Of a DNA stretch of 51,474 nucleotides, positions 1 to 10,910 are shown in pieces (positions within the stretch are counted from its first letter, which is position 1; each line of letters starts with the position of its first letter). Where the stretch lies: contig JAKEKT010000154.1 of assembly GCA_021495925.1 (NCBI GenBank), positions 1 to 51,474 on the forward strand, in the 5' to 3' direction. The position numbers were made by a program, and so were the translations under genes. The stretch comes from Diplodia intermedia (lineage: Eukaryota; Ascomycota; Dothideomycetes; Botryosphaeriales; Botryosphaeriaceae). The notes under the pieces are model-generated. The model was given only the letters and a program-made list of their open reading frames with translations. It made no database searches and had not been told where the DNA came from.

Positions 1-2706
1 AGAAGACGTCGCTAGACGTATATTATAATAGTAAATAATAGCGCTAAATATAACGTTAACTACTACTTCTCGTTTACGGCGGCTATTAATCTAATTAGAT
101 ATATTCTATAGTAGCTTTACGTAGCTACGCCGTAGCTACTAAGAAGATATAAGAATATCTAGAAACGAAAGAATATAGTACTAAGTACTAACGCTAGATC
201 TAATTTCGTTAAATCTAACGTAGCCTATACTAAAACTAAATTAAATTTAAAAGAAACGGTAATTCTCTTAATATAAGTAGAAGACTTCGCGAAGCTTCGC
301 TATAGTAGCCGTAGCCTCTAGTAGAACTTATTAATAGACGATATAAGATACTTACTAGTAGTCCTTATTACTAACTACTATATAATAATACTAGATCTTC
401 GGCTAGAAAGTCTTATAGAAGAGCTCTATCTAAAGTACTATTTAAAGTAATAGTTATCGCGTATTTATCGCGATAACCTTCTACTAGAACCTTACTAGTA
501 TAACGACGTTTATAAGTATTCTCTCGCCCCGTTTCTTTACTAGGCGATTAAGTAAGAATTAAACGAGCTAGAAGATAAGAGAATATAGAATACTATATCT
601 ACGATCGAGATATAAAGACTTAATAAGAAGATTATACCTCTATAGTAGATCTTTAAATATAAGTTTAATAAGTATAAATATTTAGTAAAGATAAAGACGC
701 GTATTTACGTACGAGATAATCTTTAATCCTCGTATTATAATATCTTCGCGGCGACGCTAGTCTTTAGAATCTTTAGAATACTTATTACGATAATCTATAC
801 GTTCGATTTTAAAATAAGATAATACGACGTCGTTAATATCTTTTCTTATATATCGCTATCTAATACTATCTTCGTTAAATTCTCTAAAGAAATAAGATTA
901 TCTTTAGACCTTATTCTTAAGCTTAATCGAATACTATATAATCTAAAGAAGTTACTCGTCTTATAGTAAAAGTACTTCTACTAGACTCTAGAGAATCTTA
1001 AACTAAAGATAGTACTAGATACTCTATATCTTTATACGAATAGTTATCTATTTATATTCTTCTTTATAAATAACGTTATTCTCGCGTTTTACGTACGCGA
1101 TAAGGCCTTCGTAAACGTATTTTAAGAAGATCTATTTAAGCGCTACGAGATATAAGTAATAGATAAGGTCTAATAGTTTCTCGCTCTACGCGTTATTTAT
1201 AATAGATAGTTTAAACTACTATAACTCTCTTAGAAGTTATATATTAATAATCTCGTTACGCGATATAATCTTACTCTTATAGGACGTACTATTACTCTAC
1301 TAGTAGAGTAGAAGTAGCTAGAGTCTAATCTAAATAAATACGCGACTTCTAAGTAGATATATATATACTAGAGTTAAATAGATTTAGTCTAATTCGTAGT
1401 TATTAGTACGCGCGCTAACGTCGCTTATATCTATTTAGTACTATTTATCTATCTTACTAATCTCTCTATACGATATCTATAGCTAGTAGATCGCCTTCTT
1501 ATCTATCTTAGTAAGACTAGTAAGCTCTTATTATACTATAAAGAGTACTAAAACGACGATTATAAAGTATTTATAATTAGTAGTAACGTCTTATACGTTA
1601 GTAACGTTACTACTAGACGTAGCTATTAGAGCTTAATAATAACTCTATTCGATACTTCTATAGATTAAAAAGCGTCTAAATAATCTATTATTACTATCTC
1701 TTCTACGAAAGTAGAGCTACTAGCCCTCTCTAAAACGATAAAGTAATACTACTAGTAAAAATAGTTCTTTAGAGATATCTTCTTCGACTCTAGATATCGT
1801 ATTAACGTTTAATATAATAATAAGTAGATACTTCTTCTAATAGAATAGAACGCTATAAAACTTAATACTAAGCTTCGCTATATCGATATCTACTACTACT
1901 AGCTTTACTAGAAAGCATAGGCCGATAACGTTTACTTTAGATAAACGTCTACTATAGATATAGTAGCGAACGAATTAACGAAGATATTATCTAAATAGAA
2001 GTATTAGACGTTTATTTATTACTTAGAACTTATTTCTCTTAAGAAATAACGAGCGTATTAATATCTAGATTATATTATCTTTCGTATTTAGTTTTATACT
2101 TTTATTTCTATTATCGTAGATTACGATTACGTAACGATTACGTACGTATTTATTTACTTATTTCTTTCTTAATACTAGCTTCTTAATCGAGTAACTAGCT
2201 ATATAGGCCCGCTTACTAGTACTTTATTAGTTAACTTCGCAACTTCTCTTTTATTTAATTATAAGAATTACTAGTATAGTAGTATTTATCTTATACTAAC
2301 TACGCATATACTACTATCGCTAGATAGTAAGACGCCCTACTACTATATCTAGTAATTAGAGAGTAGATTTAATTTCTACTCTCGTAGAAGTCTTTAATAC
2401 TATCGTTAGTTCTTATAAAAGACTTTAATACTATCTTCTCTTTCTTTTTACTATTTACGAGTTTAACTCTTAGTTATTTTATATATCTTCTATTTTACTA
2501 CTTAAATATTATGGCTAGTGTCGCGTACTTCTCTATTAGATAAGGCGCGAAGAAGGTGTGTTAGAATATAAGCGTTTATAGTAGTAGATAGCTTAGTTAG
2601 CGAGGAGTAGAATATATAAGCGACCTCTAAGATAGCCCCCTATCGCTTCTTATATCTTATCTTTAATAGGTGTATGAATACATTCTTATTTATTTAAATT
2701 CTAACA
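1..2706 (+). mobile_element. RIP-degraded Ty1/Copia LTR retrotransposon, 5' part outside the window
   Basis: The + strand keeps the order of a Copia pol gene although it is riddled with TAA/TAG codons. Reverse transcriptase lies at about 600-1150: a PL..IFKYKF block followed by VKIKTRI.VR near 690-720, then an LY.LKK block at 931-955 matching the family's LYGLKQ motif. RNase H lies at about 1670-2010: SK.SI.TISSTK.E at 1671-1735, KLR..DI at 1868-1900 and ANELTK near 1966-1983. Stops sit where Copia proteins have Gln or Trp, as expected from C-to-T and G-to-A changes at CpA/TpG. The element ends in a 3' LTR at 2559-2706. Gag, integrase and the 5' LTR are not in the window. It is certainly non-coding now. 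The Copia assignment is firm; the lineage within Copia is not determined. Confidence 0.88.
2559..2706 (+). repeat. 3' LTR of the Copia element
   Basis: The 148-bp segment starts TGTTAGAAT and ends ATTCTAACA, a perfect 9-bp terminal inverted repeat with the TG...CA ends of LTRs. A purine-rich tract (gcgaagaagg) lies directly before it, where the plus-strand primer belongs. Inside are a TATATAA element near 2610 and a possible polyadenylation region. It follows the RNase H remnant on the same strand, as a 3' LTR should. The 5' LTR is outside the window, so the target-site duplication cannot be checked; the 5 bp just outside are agaag. Confidence 0.85.
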
Positions 2707-2946
2707 AGAAGTTTCCGCCTGGCACGACGTGGACGTGTGAGCTGTTCGCCAGGCGCGTGGGGTGGTACGAAACCGCTCCCCCACGCCCGCAGAGGCACCG
2801 ACGCGCCTCTAACGGAAGGTGGTGGTGATGGTGAGGAGGAAGAGCTAGGAGGTGGGATCTGATAAGTGCAGTTATCTTCGGTTCTCCTTCGTTGGACTTG
2901 ATGCGACAAGGCTTACAAAGCTCCTCACGGACATGGTCTCGCATGG

Positions 2947-3678
2947 CTAAGATCTGGAAGATCTCAACGGCGTCGGTCTGACGACTGTCGTCTTCGGCAG
3001 CGGCCCCAGGGCGGCTTGCTTGGCAAGATAGTCGGCGATCCTGTTGCCTAGGATCTGACCGCGCGGAATCCACTGCAGCTCCACCTCGCCACTAAGGCTG
3101 CGGATGGCGTTGGTGATGGCGATGATTTGCTCGATGAGGTCTCTGCCCCAGTTGAACGGGCCGGGAGGAAGGGTGGTGAAGGTGGCGCGGTAGAAGCGGA
3201 TGGTGTCGATGGCGCGCAGGCAGTCGGAGTAGATGCTGACGACGCGCTTGCCGCCCGAATACACGGCCCAGTATCCGTGCTGGAGGGCCAGCAGGATGGC
3301 CGTCATTTCGGCGCGGCGCACGGTGCAGGAAAGCTGGCGGTGGTAGAGGCGTGTGTCGTCGGCCCATTCCTCCTCGCCGTTGGGCAGCAGCTGTTGCCAG
3401 ACGACGGCTATGGCTGTGGGACAGCCCTCGGCGCCACCCTCGGGCTGGTTGCTGTGGTTTCTGGTGCAGTTGGTGGAGGCGTCGGTCCAGAAGACGGCGC
3501 GCTTGCGCGCATCTTTGCGGAAGTACTCCTCGGCTACGGCCTGGACCGCGATTCTCCTGTTCTGCGGGCAGGCGGGGTCTTGGTCCGGCGGCGGGGTCTT
3601 GATCTGACCGCAGAACTGGTAGCGGTCGTGCTGGGCGAGGAGGAAGGCGACGCGGACGGGGTCGACAACGGAGGACAT
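2947..3678 (-). CDS. RNase H type I domain protein
   Basis: Single exon, 243 residues from the ATG at 3678; an upstream in-frame ATG at 3732 is less likely. The C-terminal two thirds is a type I RNase H fold, which hydrolyses RNA in RNA-DNA hybrids. The four metal-binding acidic positions can be placed: Asp in FWTDAS, Glu in RRAEMTA, Asp in YSDCLRA, Asp in GNRIADYLA. The loop before the last Asp reads PRGQILGN, where family members usually have P-G-H-S-G; the assisting His is absent, so activity may be altered. No reverse transcriptase domain adjoins it. It lies 240 bp from the Copia LTR but on the opposite strand, has normal GC and is not RIP-mutated. It is therefore a separate host gene or a captured retroelement domain. 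Such stand-alone proteins are common in Pezizomycotina; their role is unknown. Confidence 0.75.
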   Translation of the reverse strand: MSSVVDPVRVAFLLAQHDRYQFCGQIKTPPPDQDPACPQNRRIAVQAVAEEYFRKDARKRAVFWTDASTNCTRNHSNQPEGGAEGCPTAIAVVWQQLLPNGEEEWADDTRLYHRQLSCTVRRAEMTAILLALQHGYWAVYSGGKRVVSIYSDCLRAIDTIRFYRATFTTLPPGPFNWGRDLIEQIIAITNAIRSLSGEVELQWIPRGQILGNRIADYLAKQAALGPLPKTTVVRPTPLRSSRS

Positions 3679-4405
3679 GTTTGCGTCAGGATTCGTCTGG
3701 TTGGAAGAAGTGGTGAGGGAACGACGATTCACAGAAGCTGGCGAGAGAGAAAGAGAGGAAGAGAGAGAAAACAGTCAAGATCTGTTTGACCTCTGCAAAA
3801 GTGTCTGTGCGCGGACGGTGGTGACCGACAAGGCAAGAGCGGAAAAGAGGAAGGAGCGACAGCCAGACAGGCTCGCCATGTCAAGCTCCAGTCGCGCTGA
3901 ATCGTCAAGGCTCACTACTCACTGTGATCGCCTCCCTTGCAGCAATCGGCCAGTCTCTCTTTGGCGGTCGCGCCGCGTAGGCCGAGGTGATCGTGTCCGC
4001 CGCCAAGCTGAACAGCGGCGAGTCTCCTGCTTCCATGCTACCTACAACGTGTGGATATGGGTCATTTATCAGGCTTTGCCAGAGACGACAATACTGCAAT
4101 ACTTGTTCCGTTCATCGAAATGCGCACGGTTCCTGTCCACTGCCGGAAATAGCAAGTGCAGCCATGCGACGGATGATCGACGGTGGTGGCACAACTGTCC
4201 CCCAGTATCAGATGGACATTACCAATACGTTTGGATATCCATCTATAATTGGACCAGGCAACATGACATCTTAGGTGGGGGTCTGGCGGCCGTTGCCCGG
4301 GGAACGAATCCTTCAATCCTTCAGCAGCCCGCTTATAAACTTTCCGTGCTCGCTCCTCACTCGGGCGAAGCTGCACAACCACGCAGCTCAACTCGCTTAG
4401 CAATC
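3679..4405. other. Intergenic, divergent promoter region
   Basis: It separates the RNase H gene (-) from the DUF1993 gene (+). A long + frame runs through part of it but has no protein-like composition. I see a TATA element near its right end and nothing else. Confidence 0.5.
4334..4339 (+). promoter_or_regulatory. TATA box of the DUF1993 gene
   Basis: TATAAA lies 72 bp before the ATG at 4406, a usual spacing for fungal core promoters. No experimental support. Confidence 0.45.
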
Positions 4406-5065
4406 ATGTCGCTCTCCCTCTATGACACAACCGTCGTCGTCTTTGTCAGGCAGCTCAAAAACCTCTCGGCCGTCCTCAAAAAGGTGCAAACACGATCCCA
4501 TCGCAGCGACAGAACGAACCTCTGACACCAACACCACAGGCCGAGAAATGGTGTGACGACAACCAGAAGCCGCACTCGGAGCTGCTCGAGGCGCGGCTGG
4601 CGCCCGACATGTATCCGCTCACCTCTCAGATCCGGCTCGCCGTCAGATGGGCCCGCAACGGCGCGCTGCTCAACAAGGACTACTACTTCCTGGCGACGGA
4701 CGGGAAGCCCGAGCTGAAGCATACGTTTGCGGAGCTGCAGGGACTCATCCAAGATGCGCTGGACTTCCTGCAGTCGGTGAAGCCGGAGGACATTGAGGGG
4801 GCCGAGAAGAAGCCCGTCTCTGTCTGGTCTTAGGTACGTCTTGCTGATTCCGATTCTTTGTGGGACACGTGCGCTGAATTTTGGACCAGGTGAGGAGGGC
4901 AAGGGCCACAATGTCAAGCTGAACTCCGGCCACACGTTGCTCACTCAAGCCATCTTTCCCAACTTCTGGTTCCACGACGCTGCGGCCTACAATATTTGCA
5001 GGATGAAGGGCGTCCCGCTGGGCAAGATGGACTTTCTCATGGGCGCCGGCCCCTTTGATGATTGA
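4406..5065 (+). pseudogene. DUF1993-family protein, disrupted at the exon 2/3 junction
   Basis: Three exons align in order with fungal DUF1993 proteins (about 170 residues, four-helix fold, function unknown). Exon 1, 4406-4483, encodes the start MSLSLYD and LKNLSAVL. A 56-bp intron (GTGCAA...CACAG, CTGAC branch) closes in frame to exon 2, 4540-4833, with LLEARLAPDM.PLT and FAELQ..I. Exon 3, 4890-5065, carries the hallmark PNFWFH...AY..CR..GVPLGK.DFL. The junction fails. Exon 2 meets TAG at 4831-4833 immediately before a perfect GTACGT donor, and no donor gives the phase exon 3 needs. TAG in place of CAG would fit one C-to-T change. I read it as a recently disabled copy; an assembly error or unusual splice site is the alternative. 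Confidence 0.65.
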
Positions 5066-5316
5066 AGGGCCACCCTTAAGTCGTCCCTTTGTGCTAGTAA
5101 TGAGATTTGCTTGAAGAAGAATTGCGCCAGTCATGTTGCTCTTGGCGGTGTAAGGCGGAGGCGGCGAAGGATGAGGGTGTTGGTTGCGAAGGTGACAGTT
5201 GACAATGACGTCAGCGCAGTGACGGCGGGGTTGCCTAGCCGAAGCTTATCTTCGCGCAACCGCTATCGTTGCACTCTACGTCGAAACAACCCTTGCATCA
5301 GCCAACCGTTTCCGCC

Positions 5317-5887
5317 ATGGCCGCCAACGAAGCACAGCAGGGGCCTCCTCCCGACTTCGACGTCTTGGCACGCGACGTCCACAGCCTTATGGCACAGCTC
5401 GCACGGCTTGGCAACCTTGAAGGCTTGGGTGAGCGCGTCACCGGCATGGGCAACGACCTGGACCACCAGTTGGGCGAAATCAGCCGCCGACTTGGCGAAA
5501 TCGACCGTCGACTCACCGCTGTCGAACATACCCAGCTCTGGCTTCAGCAGCAACAGCTGACATTGTATGCCTGACCCCCCTCCATCTTCCACTCCGCTCT
5601 CGCTCACAACCCGCTCTCCCAGGGACCGCAACAACCAGGCCCGCATCTTCAACGGCCACGTCAGGGAACAGGGCGAAGAGCTCGCTCCGCTCTACTCCGT
5701 TCGCACCCACGATCCGATCCCCAACTTTCCCACCACCATTGCCAGACTCGACGGCCTCCGTAGCCCCGATATGCGCCCGATGCTCGAGCACATGAACGTG
5801 AGCCCCGACGGCACCGACACCCACATACGCTGGGCCTTGGGACAAGCCTTTGGCCTGCTCCCGTCCATCACGCATTATCACCCATAA
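5317..5887 (+). CDS. Two-exon coiled-coil protein of unknown function
   Basis: The start at 5317 has a strong context (gccATGg). Exon 1 is 5317-5564 and exon 2 is 5623-5887. The 58-bp intron (GTATGC...CCCAG, CTGAC branch) closes exactly in frame, giving 170 residues. Residues about 15-80 form heptad-like helices rich in Leu, Glu and Arg (GEISRRLGEIDRRL), ending in a Gln run, which predicts a coiled coil. Exon 2 begins DRNNQARIFN and has a short proline-containing tail. This N-x-x-A-R-x-x-N pattern followed by a compact C-terminus recurs in uncharacterised fungal proteins; that comparison is from memory. No signal peptide or membrane segment. It is 251 bp downstream of the DUF1993 remnant on the same strand. 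Confidence 0.6.
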
Positions 5888-6757
5888 CTGCTCAACTTTG
5901 ACCTTTTCACGGCGAGGTCCAGCAAGAATGAGTCTTTCGTAAGTCCTCATGCTATGGATATGCCCCTCGACTGTTCTTACGTAGACAATGTAGGACGATT
6001 AACCACCAGCCGCTGCCAATCCCTTTTCTTTCTCAGCATCTTTCGCCGCTTGAGGCACAGACACCATGTTCGAGCTGGGCGATCGGTGTTTATATTGTAT
6101 CTTAGTATGGCTTTTTGTCGTCGAGAGGCCATCGTGCACATACTGACCATGGTTGAATGGTACCGCGATAGCGATAAAGAGGGGTTAGTCTCTGCTGCAA
6201 GAGAAGGACATTGGAGCATCTATTGAGGGACGAGAGCGGAGCGTGCCATGCCTCATTGAGCCATTCACATCTGATAGCAAGTACATAATTACTAGTACAT
6301 CAACCAAATGAAACAATATCGAACTACTGAGGAAGGCTCGCCTGCATTACAGACGACACCGCCGCAGCGCATGAGCTAGTGGCTCGTCTTCCCCCGCTCC
6401 TTTGCGCTCAATGAAGTACCAGCTCGCCCGCCCAGTATCTGCCTGGCCGCCGTGGAGGCTATCATGCCGCTGCATGGGTATCCGAAGCTTGAGATGATAC
6501 GGAACCTGGCCGCTCGCAACACCTGAGAAGTATCCTTGTGGGCCTCGGGCATGTTTCTCTTCCTCCTGCGTCCCGTCCTGTTTTGTTGTTGCTCAGAACC
6601 TCCACAGTTCGCGTGGTCGCACAGCCCCAGCAAATTGGCGTCTCGCCATTGTACTCTGCGTCCATCACGTCCCGACCATATGGTTGGTGGTTCTCGTCCC
6701 CGGCCGCAAGGACGCGCTGAGTACGTCGGACGGTTACTCGAGGCGGTTCGTGCGTAG
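5888..6757. other. Intergenic, no supported gene
   Basis: Only short frames without recognisable composition. A minus-strand frame near 6550-6650 has a C-x-x-C pair (CWGC) but no other support. Confidence 0.4.
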
Positions 6758-7246
6758 TATGGGGTGTGCTCGGCGGCCGGCTTTGCGCTCGGTCGGTGGC
6801 AAGCAAGGAAAATCAGCGGCTACGCCAGGTCTCGCGTGGCGGGGCCGAAGGGGCTCGAGGGGCAGGAAGACGTGGCGCAGGCGTTTTGGAGAGGAGGCTC
6901 GTCGCGGCTGGTGGGGGGCCAGTAGGCGTCGGCGGACTTTACGGATGAGGGCTTGCGGAAGATCCTTGGCAAGCTGAGTGCGTGGGAGGAGGAAGACCCA
7001 GCGGACGTTTCGGACAAGGAGATCTCGGGCCGGGAGGAGGGAGAGAAGGCGCACGTGTTCGGGCTCATGAAGAATGCGAAGGCGAGGGATGTGAAGGAAC
7101 CGCGGGCACATGGGCGGGCGGTTGGCAGTGTGAGTATGGAAGAGTTTCTGGAGAAGCTGAGGAATGCGCTGCAGGGAGAGGCCCTCGAGCTGACGTTCAG
7201 TTATTTGATGATGCGCCGCTTCTGCTGGAGGTTGTTGCGGCCGTGG
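6758..7246 (+). pseudogene. Relic of an unidentified protein gene, internal TAG and lost ends
   Basis: One + frame reads as protein for about 160 codons apart from a TAG at 6923-6925. The part after the stop is acidic and helical: ADFTDEGLRKILGKLSAWEE, then KAHVFGLMKNAKARDVKEPR, then VSMEEFLEKLRNALQ and SYLMMRRFCWRLLR. After about 7246 the likeness to protein continues better in another frame, so an indel probably follows. No start codon with good context is seen. I do not recognise the family. The TAG follows a CAG and could be a C-to-T change at CpA. Confidence 0.5.
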
Positions 7247-9770
7247 AAGGATGGGCGAGTGGTTGTAGGATGTACTCGTGGCGGCAGCCGTCATTTGGTG
7301 GCTTGTGAAGCTGTGGACGTCCAACGGTTCTCGATCGCAGTTCGTGAGAAGAGCAACCGGTGTTCAATTCACTGTGAAAGACGGCGCCGGCTATAAGCAA
7401 GTGAGGGTTGAATAAGCTAGTAGCTTAGCGTTTGCCATTGTTACGCTTAGTATCTTGTCAAATGCTTGGTAAGACTTTCCCCGCTTTTCGGGACGAGAGG
7501 CGCAATCCGGTAGGATCACAACCGCACTAGCGTCATTAGCTACCTAATCCATCGACATGCGGGTTATGGTTGTGCCGCCGCACAAAACTACGGCTGCCAA
7601 TATTACCTTGCAGGTCCACTACCAGAATCCATGCATTTTCGCCAGAAAAGAAGACCGTCAACATGGGCCACAGGCCGATGCGGTTGATCACTTCATCTCT
7701 ACTTCCTTGATCTCAGCATCAGGTGCATGCTCCTACGCTTCCTCTTCCAATCGCATTGAGATTGTAGCATTCCAGGAAAGCTTCACTCTCAAAAGTACCA
7801 TGGCACTATTCGAACAGGGGTGCGAGGGTTCCGAACATCCATTCAAAGATGCACTTGGTTTCCATGGTTTCCGCAGGATCCTGCTTTATTGAGGCTTTCT
7901 GCAGGCGCTCTTGGGTGCTTTGATGGGGCTGCCAAGGATCTACAACAACGAGCTTTCGATTTGGAAGAAGATCACGAGATGGGATCAGTTAGCCACGCCC
8001 CCCGCCAGTATCGTCACATGGTGATGACCTTGAGCATGGGAGTCGACGGCACCGGTTCCGCCTCAAGAATCCCTCTACTTCCTTGATGCGCCACTTATAC
8101 ACCATGTACGTGTGTATCCCAAGCTACAGTTGATCGCACACACGTCACTACGCTCCCACTGCCTTCTCCAATAAGCATTTCCAAGATGCCTCCTATACTC
8201 CATGCAGATTGGCCACAGTCCAAGCACAAGAAGTGGGGGCCGAGCTGCAGAGGAGCTAAGTGCGGTGTTCCAGTGCAACTACAAACCACAGTACCTTCTG
8301 CTATCCCGTGTGTCGTTTTGAAGGGCTGTGGCTGATGCTCTGCCCGGTCTTCGGATGGGTCTAGATGCGAATACTGGAGCTGCAAAGCCGGGGTTGAAGG
8401 AAGAGAAAGTGCTGCTCCTTATCTTCCACCGTGCCAATTGGTTTGATGACTTGAGCTGGAAGTAACCTATTCTCACTCTTTGGCCGGCTCTAAAATGGTT
8501 GACTGACATGTCATTGCCAGTTTTGTAGACTGTAGTATGGCAACTTGGTTGGTGGCAGCGTTCGTTTCCGAGCTTGGTTCCGTGGGGGCGAGATCCGTGG
8601 TGAGGTATGCTCATTCGTCATCAACGTAGAATCCAACGAGCGCACTACGCGAGGAGTTTGAACATGAGAGACTGCGTGGCAAATTGTCTAAGAATACGAT
8701 CCAACCAATTTTCTTTTGTTAGGATTTAGAACAAGCACATGAGGACAGTACTCCAGCCCCTCGTCAGCCTCTTCAGCCCTGCGGAGGAGCCGAGATCTGC
8801 AAGTTAGTAAGCTCGATTCGTCCAATCATTGGCGAGCCACAGCACCCTTGTGCGACCACCAAGTGAATAAGCTGACGGATCAATGTTTATAGCGTCCTCA
8901 TTGGACGGGTACGGGTTCCGCTTGTTTTGCTTATTCACGTCGCTTGGGTGTGCCTGTTCACACGTGGCTGAAACATGTCTCCCTCACTATTGCCCCGATT
9001 AGTAGAAAGCACTAAAACGAAGTGTGGCGCAGCCTATGAAACAGCTTGACTGAGAAGATACCGACGATGAAAGTCACATGGAGACCTAATTTATTTGCGG
9101 CAGCTTGCCTTAATGCTGTCATTTTCAAGTGAGAGGTACAAACTGAGGAAAGTAGGGCTTGAAGGGACGTGGCGCTAGCGTTCTCTTGATTGGCATGTCA
9201 TTTGATAGACACTTTCACGTTCGGCCAGGAGGATTCCATCCCCGTTCCTGGACCAAAAAGCGGCAAAGCCAGCATGCATGATATTAACATCACACCTCTC
9301 TAGCGGACAAGCCCCGACCGTATCTGACCAAAGCTGTTGGTTCAATGAGGATTACTACATTGGGCCACCAGCTCACATCGCTGTGACGTAGAATCCTTCC
9401 GCCCATATGACCGGAGGGTTGCATTTGAATTTTGTGTATGCACCCTTCCGCATCATCTTGACTGTTGATCAACATGTATGATTTCCATTCCCAGTAAGAG
9501 GCGCTAAACTCGGCCCCATCCGTCGCGGATATGAACACCGAGTTTCTCATTTTGCTATGGCGAGGCTGAGCAACAAGTCAGCCAGCAGGTTGTCATATGA
9601 GCCTTGCCCCCAGAGGTAGATATGAGCCCGTCCGCATATAAAAGCATCGTTCTCCTTAGCGTTGTTAAGAATCTCCAATCGAACACCATCGCACCTTTCA
9701 TCAGTCATCATCACCCCTCACATTTTTGTCCTTCTGATAAGTCTTCTTACTTCACCGAACGCCTTTCACG
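7247..9770. other. Long intergenic stretch, no supported gene
   Basis: Frames at 7557-7892 (+), 7820-8086 (+), 8095-8614 (-) and 9290-9550 (-) are 65-110 codons, overlap one another and match nothing I know. The last 130 bp hold the promoter of the glucanase gene. Confidence 0.4.
9637..9643 (+). promoter_or_regulatory. TATA box of the GH64 glucanase gene
   Basis: TATAAAA lies about 130 bp before the ATG at 9771, followed by a pyrimidine-rich stretch (tcatcatcacccctcac), a common start-site context in filamentous fungi. Confidence 0.5.
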
Positions 9771-10910
9771 ATGGGTTCCATCGACGACCAAGAGATCTTA
9801 AATGCGGCCAGGGCCAAGTTCACGATCCATCTCCACAACACCACCAAAGCCGATAATGTCCACGCCTACATCACTGGAACGGACATCCAGCGCAATGCCC
9901 GCTTTTTCCTGCGTGCCGACGGCACGACTCCTTACTACCCAGCAAACCCGCCATCCGACGGCGCTCCGCTCGAGCAAGACTGCGCCATCAAGCTGGGAGA
10001 GGCAGGCTCCAGCACGCCAGCCACGATCCCGCACCTCTCCAGCGCGCGCATCTACTTCGCCATCGGCAAGTTGCACTTCGCGCTGAACCACAACGACAGC
10101 GGCACGAACCCCGACCTCGTTGAGCCGTCCTCGACCGACGCCACAAACCGCAACGTCAAGTGGGGATTCGCCGAGTTCACGTGGAACGCGGAGCGCATGT
10201 ACGCCAACATCAGCTTCGTCGACTTCGTCGGGCTCCCCATCGCGCTGGCGCTGAAGAGCCGCTCGGGCAGCACGTCGCACGTGAGCGGCCTCGCGGCGGG
10301 CGGGCTGGCGACCGTGTGCAAGAAGCTCGAGAGCGTCGGGGGCGACTGGGCCAAGCTGGTCATCACGTCGGGCGGCGAGTACGTCCGGGCGCTCAGCCCG
10401 GTGCAGGGCGCGGTGCTGCATCCGCAGCTGCTCGCCGGCTACTACGACGGCTACGTGAGCAGCGTGTGGCAGAAGTACCAAGACGCCACGCTCCTGGTCA
10501 GGACCGGGGCGTCGACGACGCTCAGGGGGCACGTCGAGAACGGGGTGCTCACGGTCGGCGGCGAGTCGTTCGCCAAGCCGTCGACCGCGGCCGTCTTCGA
10601 CAACGCCAGCGGCCCGTTCGACACGAACGGGGCCAGCCAGCAGAGGAAGAATATCATCCCGCCCCTCTGCGCCGACTTCAACCGCTCCACCCTGCTCGAG
10701 AACCGCGAGACGCCCGACCCGGATGGCCGCAAGGACTACTACAGGAACGCCGTCACGAACCATTACGCCAAGATTGTCCATGCCACCACCGCCGACGGCA
10801 AGGGCTACGCTTTTCCTTACGACGACGTCACGCCTGTGGGCGGCAAGGACCAGAGCGGGTTGGTGCAGTCGACCGATCCGCAGACGCTGACCGTCACCGT
10901 CGGAGGATGA
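9771..10910 (+). CDS. GH64 / thaumatin-like beta-1,3-glucanase
   Basis: Single exon, 379 residues. The N-terminal beta-sandwich (FTIHLHNTTKADNVHAYITG), the SARIYFAIGKLHF strand and the thaumatin-like C-terminal half match family GH64, enzymes that cut beta-1,3-glucan and release laminari-oligosaccharides. In characterised members a Glu and an Asp form the active site. The corresponding positions appear to be Glu in KWGFAEFTW (about residue 135) and Asp in ISFVDFVGLP (about 150). No N-terminal signal peptide is seen: the start MGSIDDQEILNAARAK is polar. The protein is therefore cytoplasmic or leaves by a non-classical route. Length and frame are intact and codon use is GC-rich. Substrate preference is inference from family. 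Confidence 0.85.
   Translation: MGSIDDQEILNAARAKFTIHLHNTTKADNVHAYITGTDIQRNARFFLRADGTTPYYPANPPSDGAPLEQDCAIKLGEAGSSTPATIPHLSSARIYFAIGKLHFALNHNDSGTNPDLVEPSSTDATNRNVKWGFAEFTWNAERMYANISFVDFVGLPIALALKSRSGSTSHVSGLAAGGLATVCKKLESVGGDWAKLVITSGGEYVRALSPVQGAVLHPQLLAGYYDGYVSSVWQKYQDATLLVRTGASTTLRGHVENGVLTVGGESFAKPSTAAVFDNASGPFDTNGASQQRKNIIPPLCADFNRSTLLENRETPDPDGRKDYYRNAVTNHYAKIVHATTADGKGYAFPYDDVTPVGGKDQSGLVQSTDPQTLTVTVGG

Noticed and set aside
7557..8086. Two overlapping + frames
   Set aside because: Different frames, no recognisable motif, no intron that joins them.
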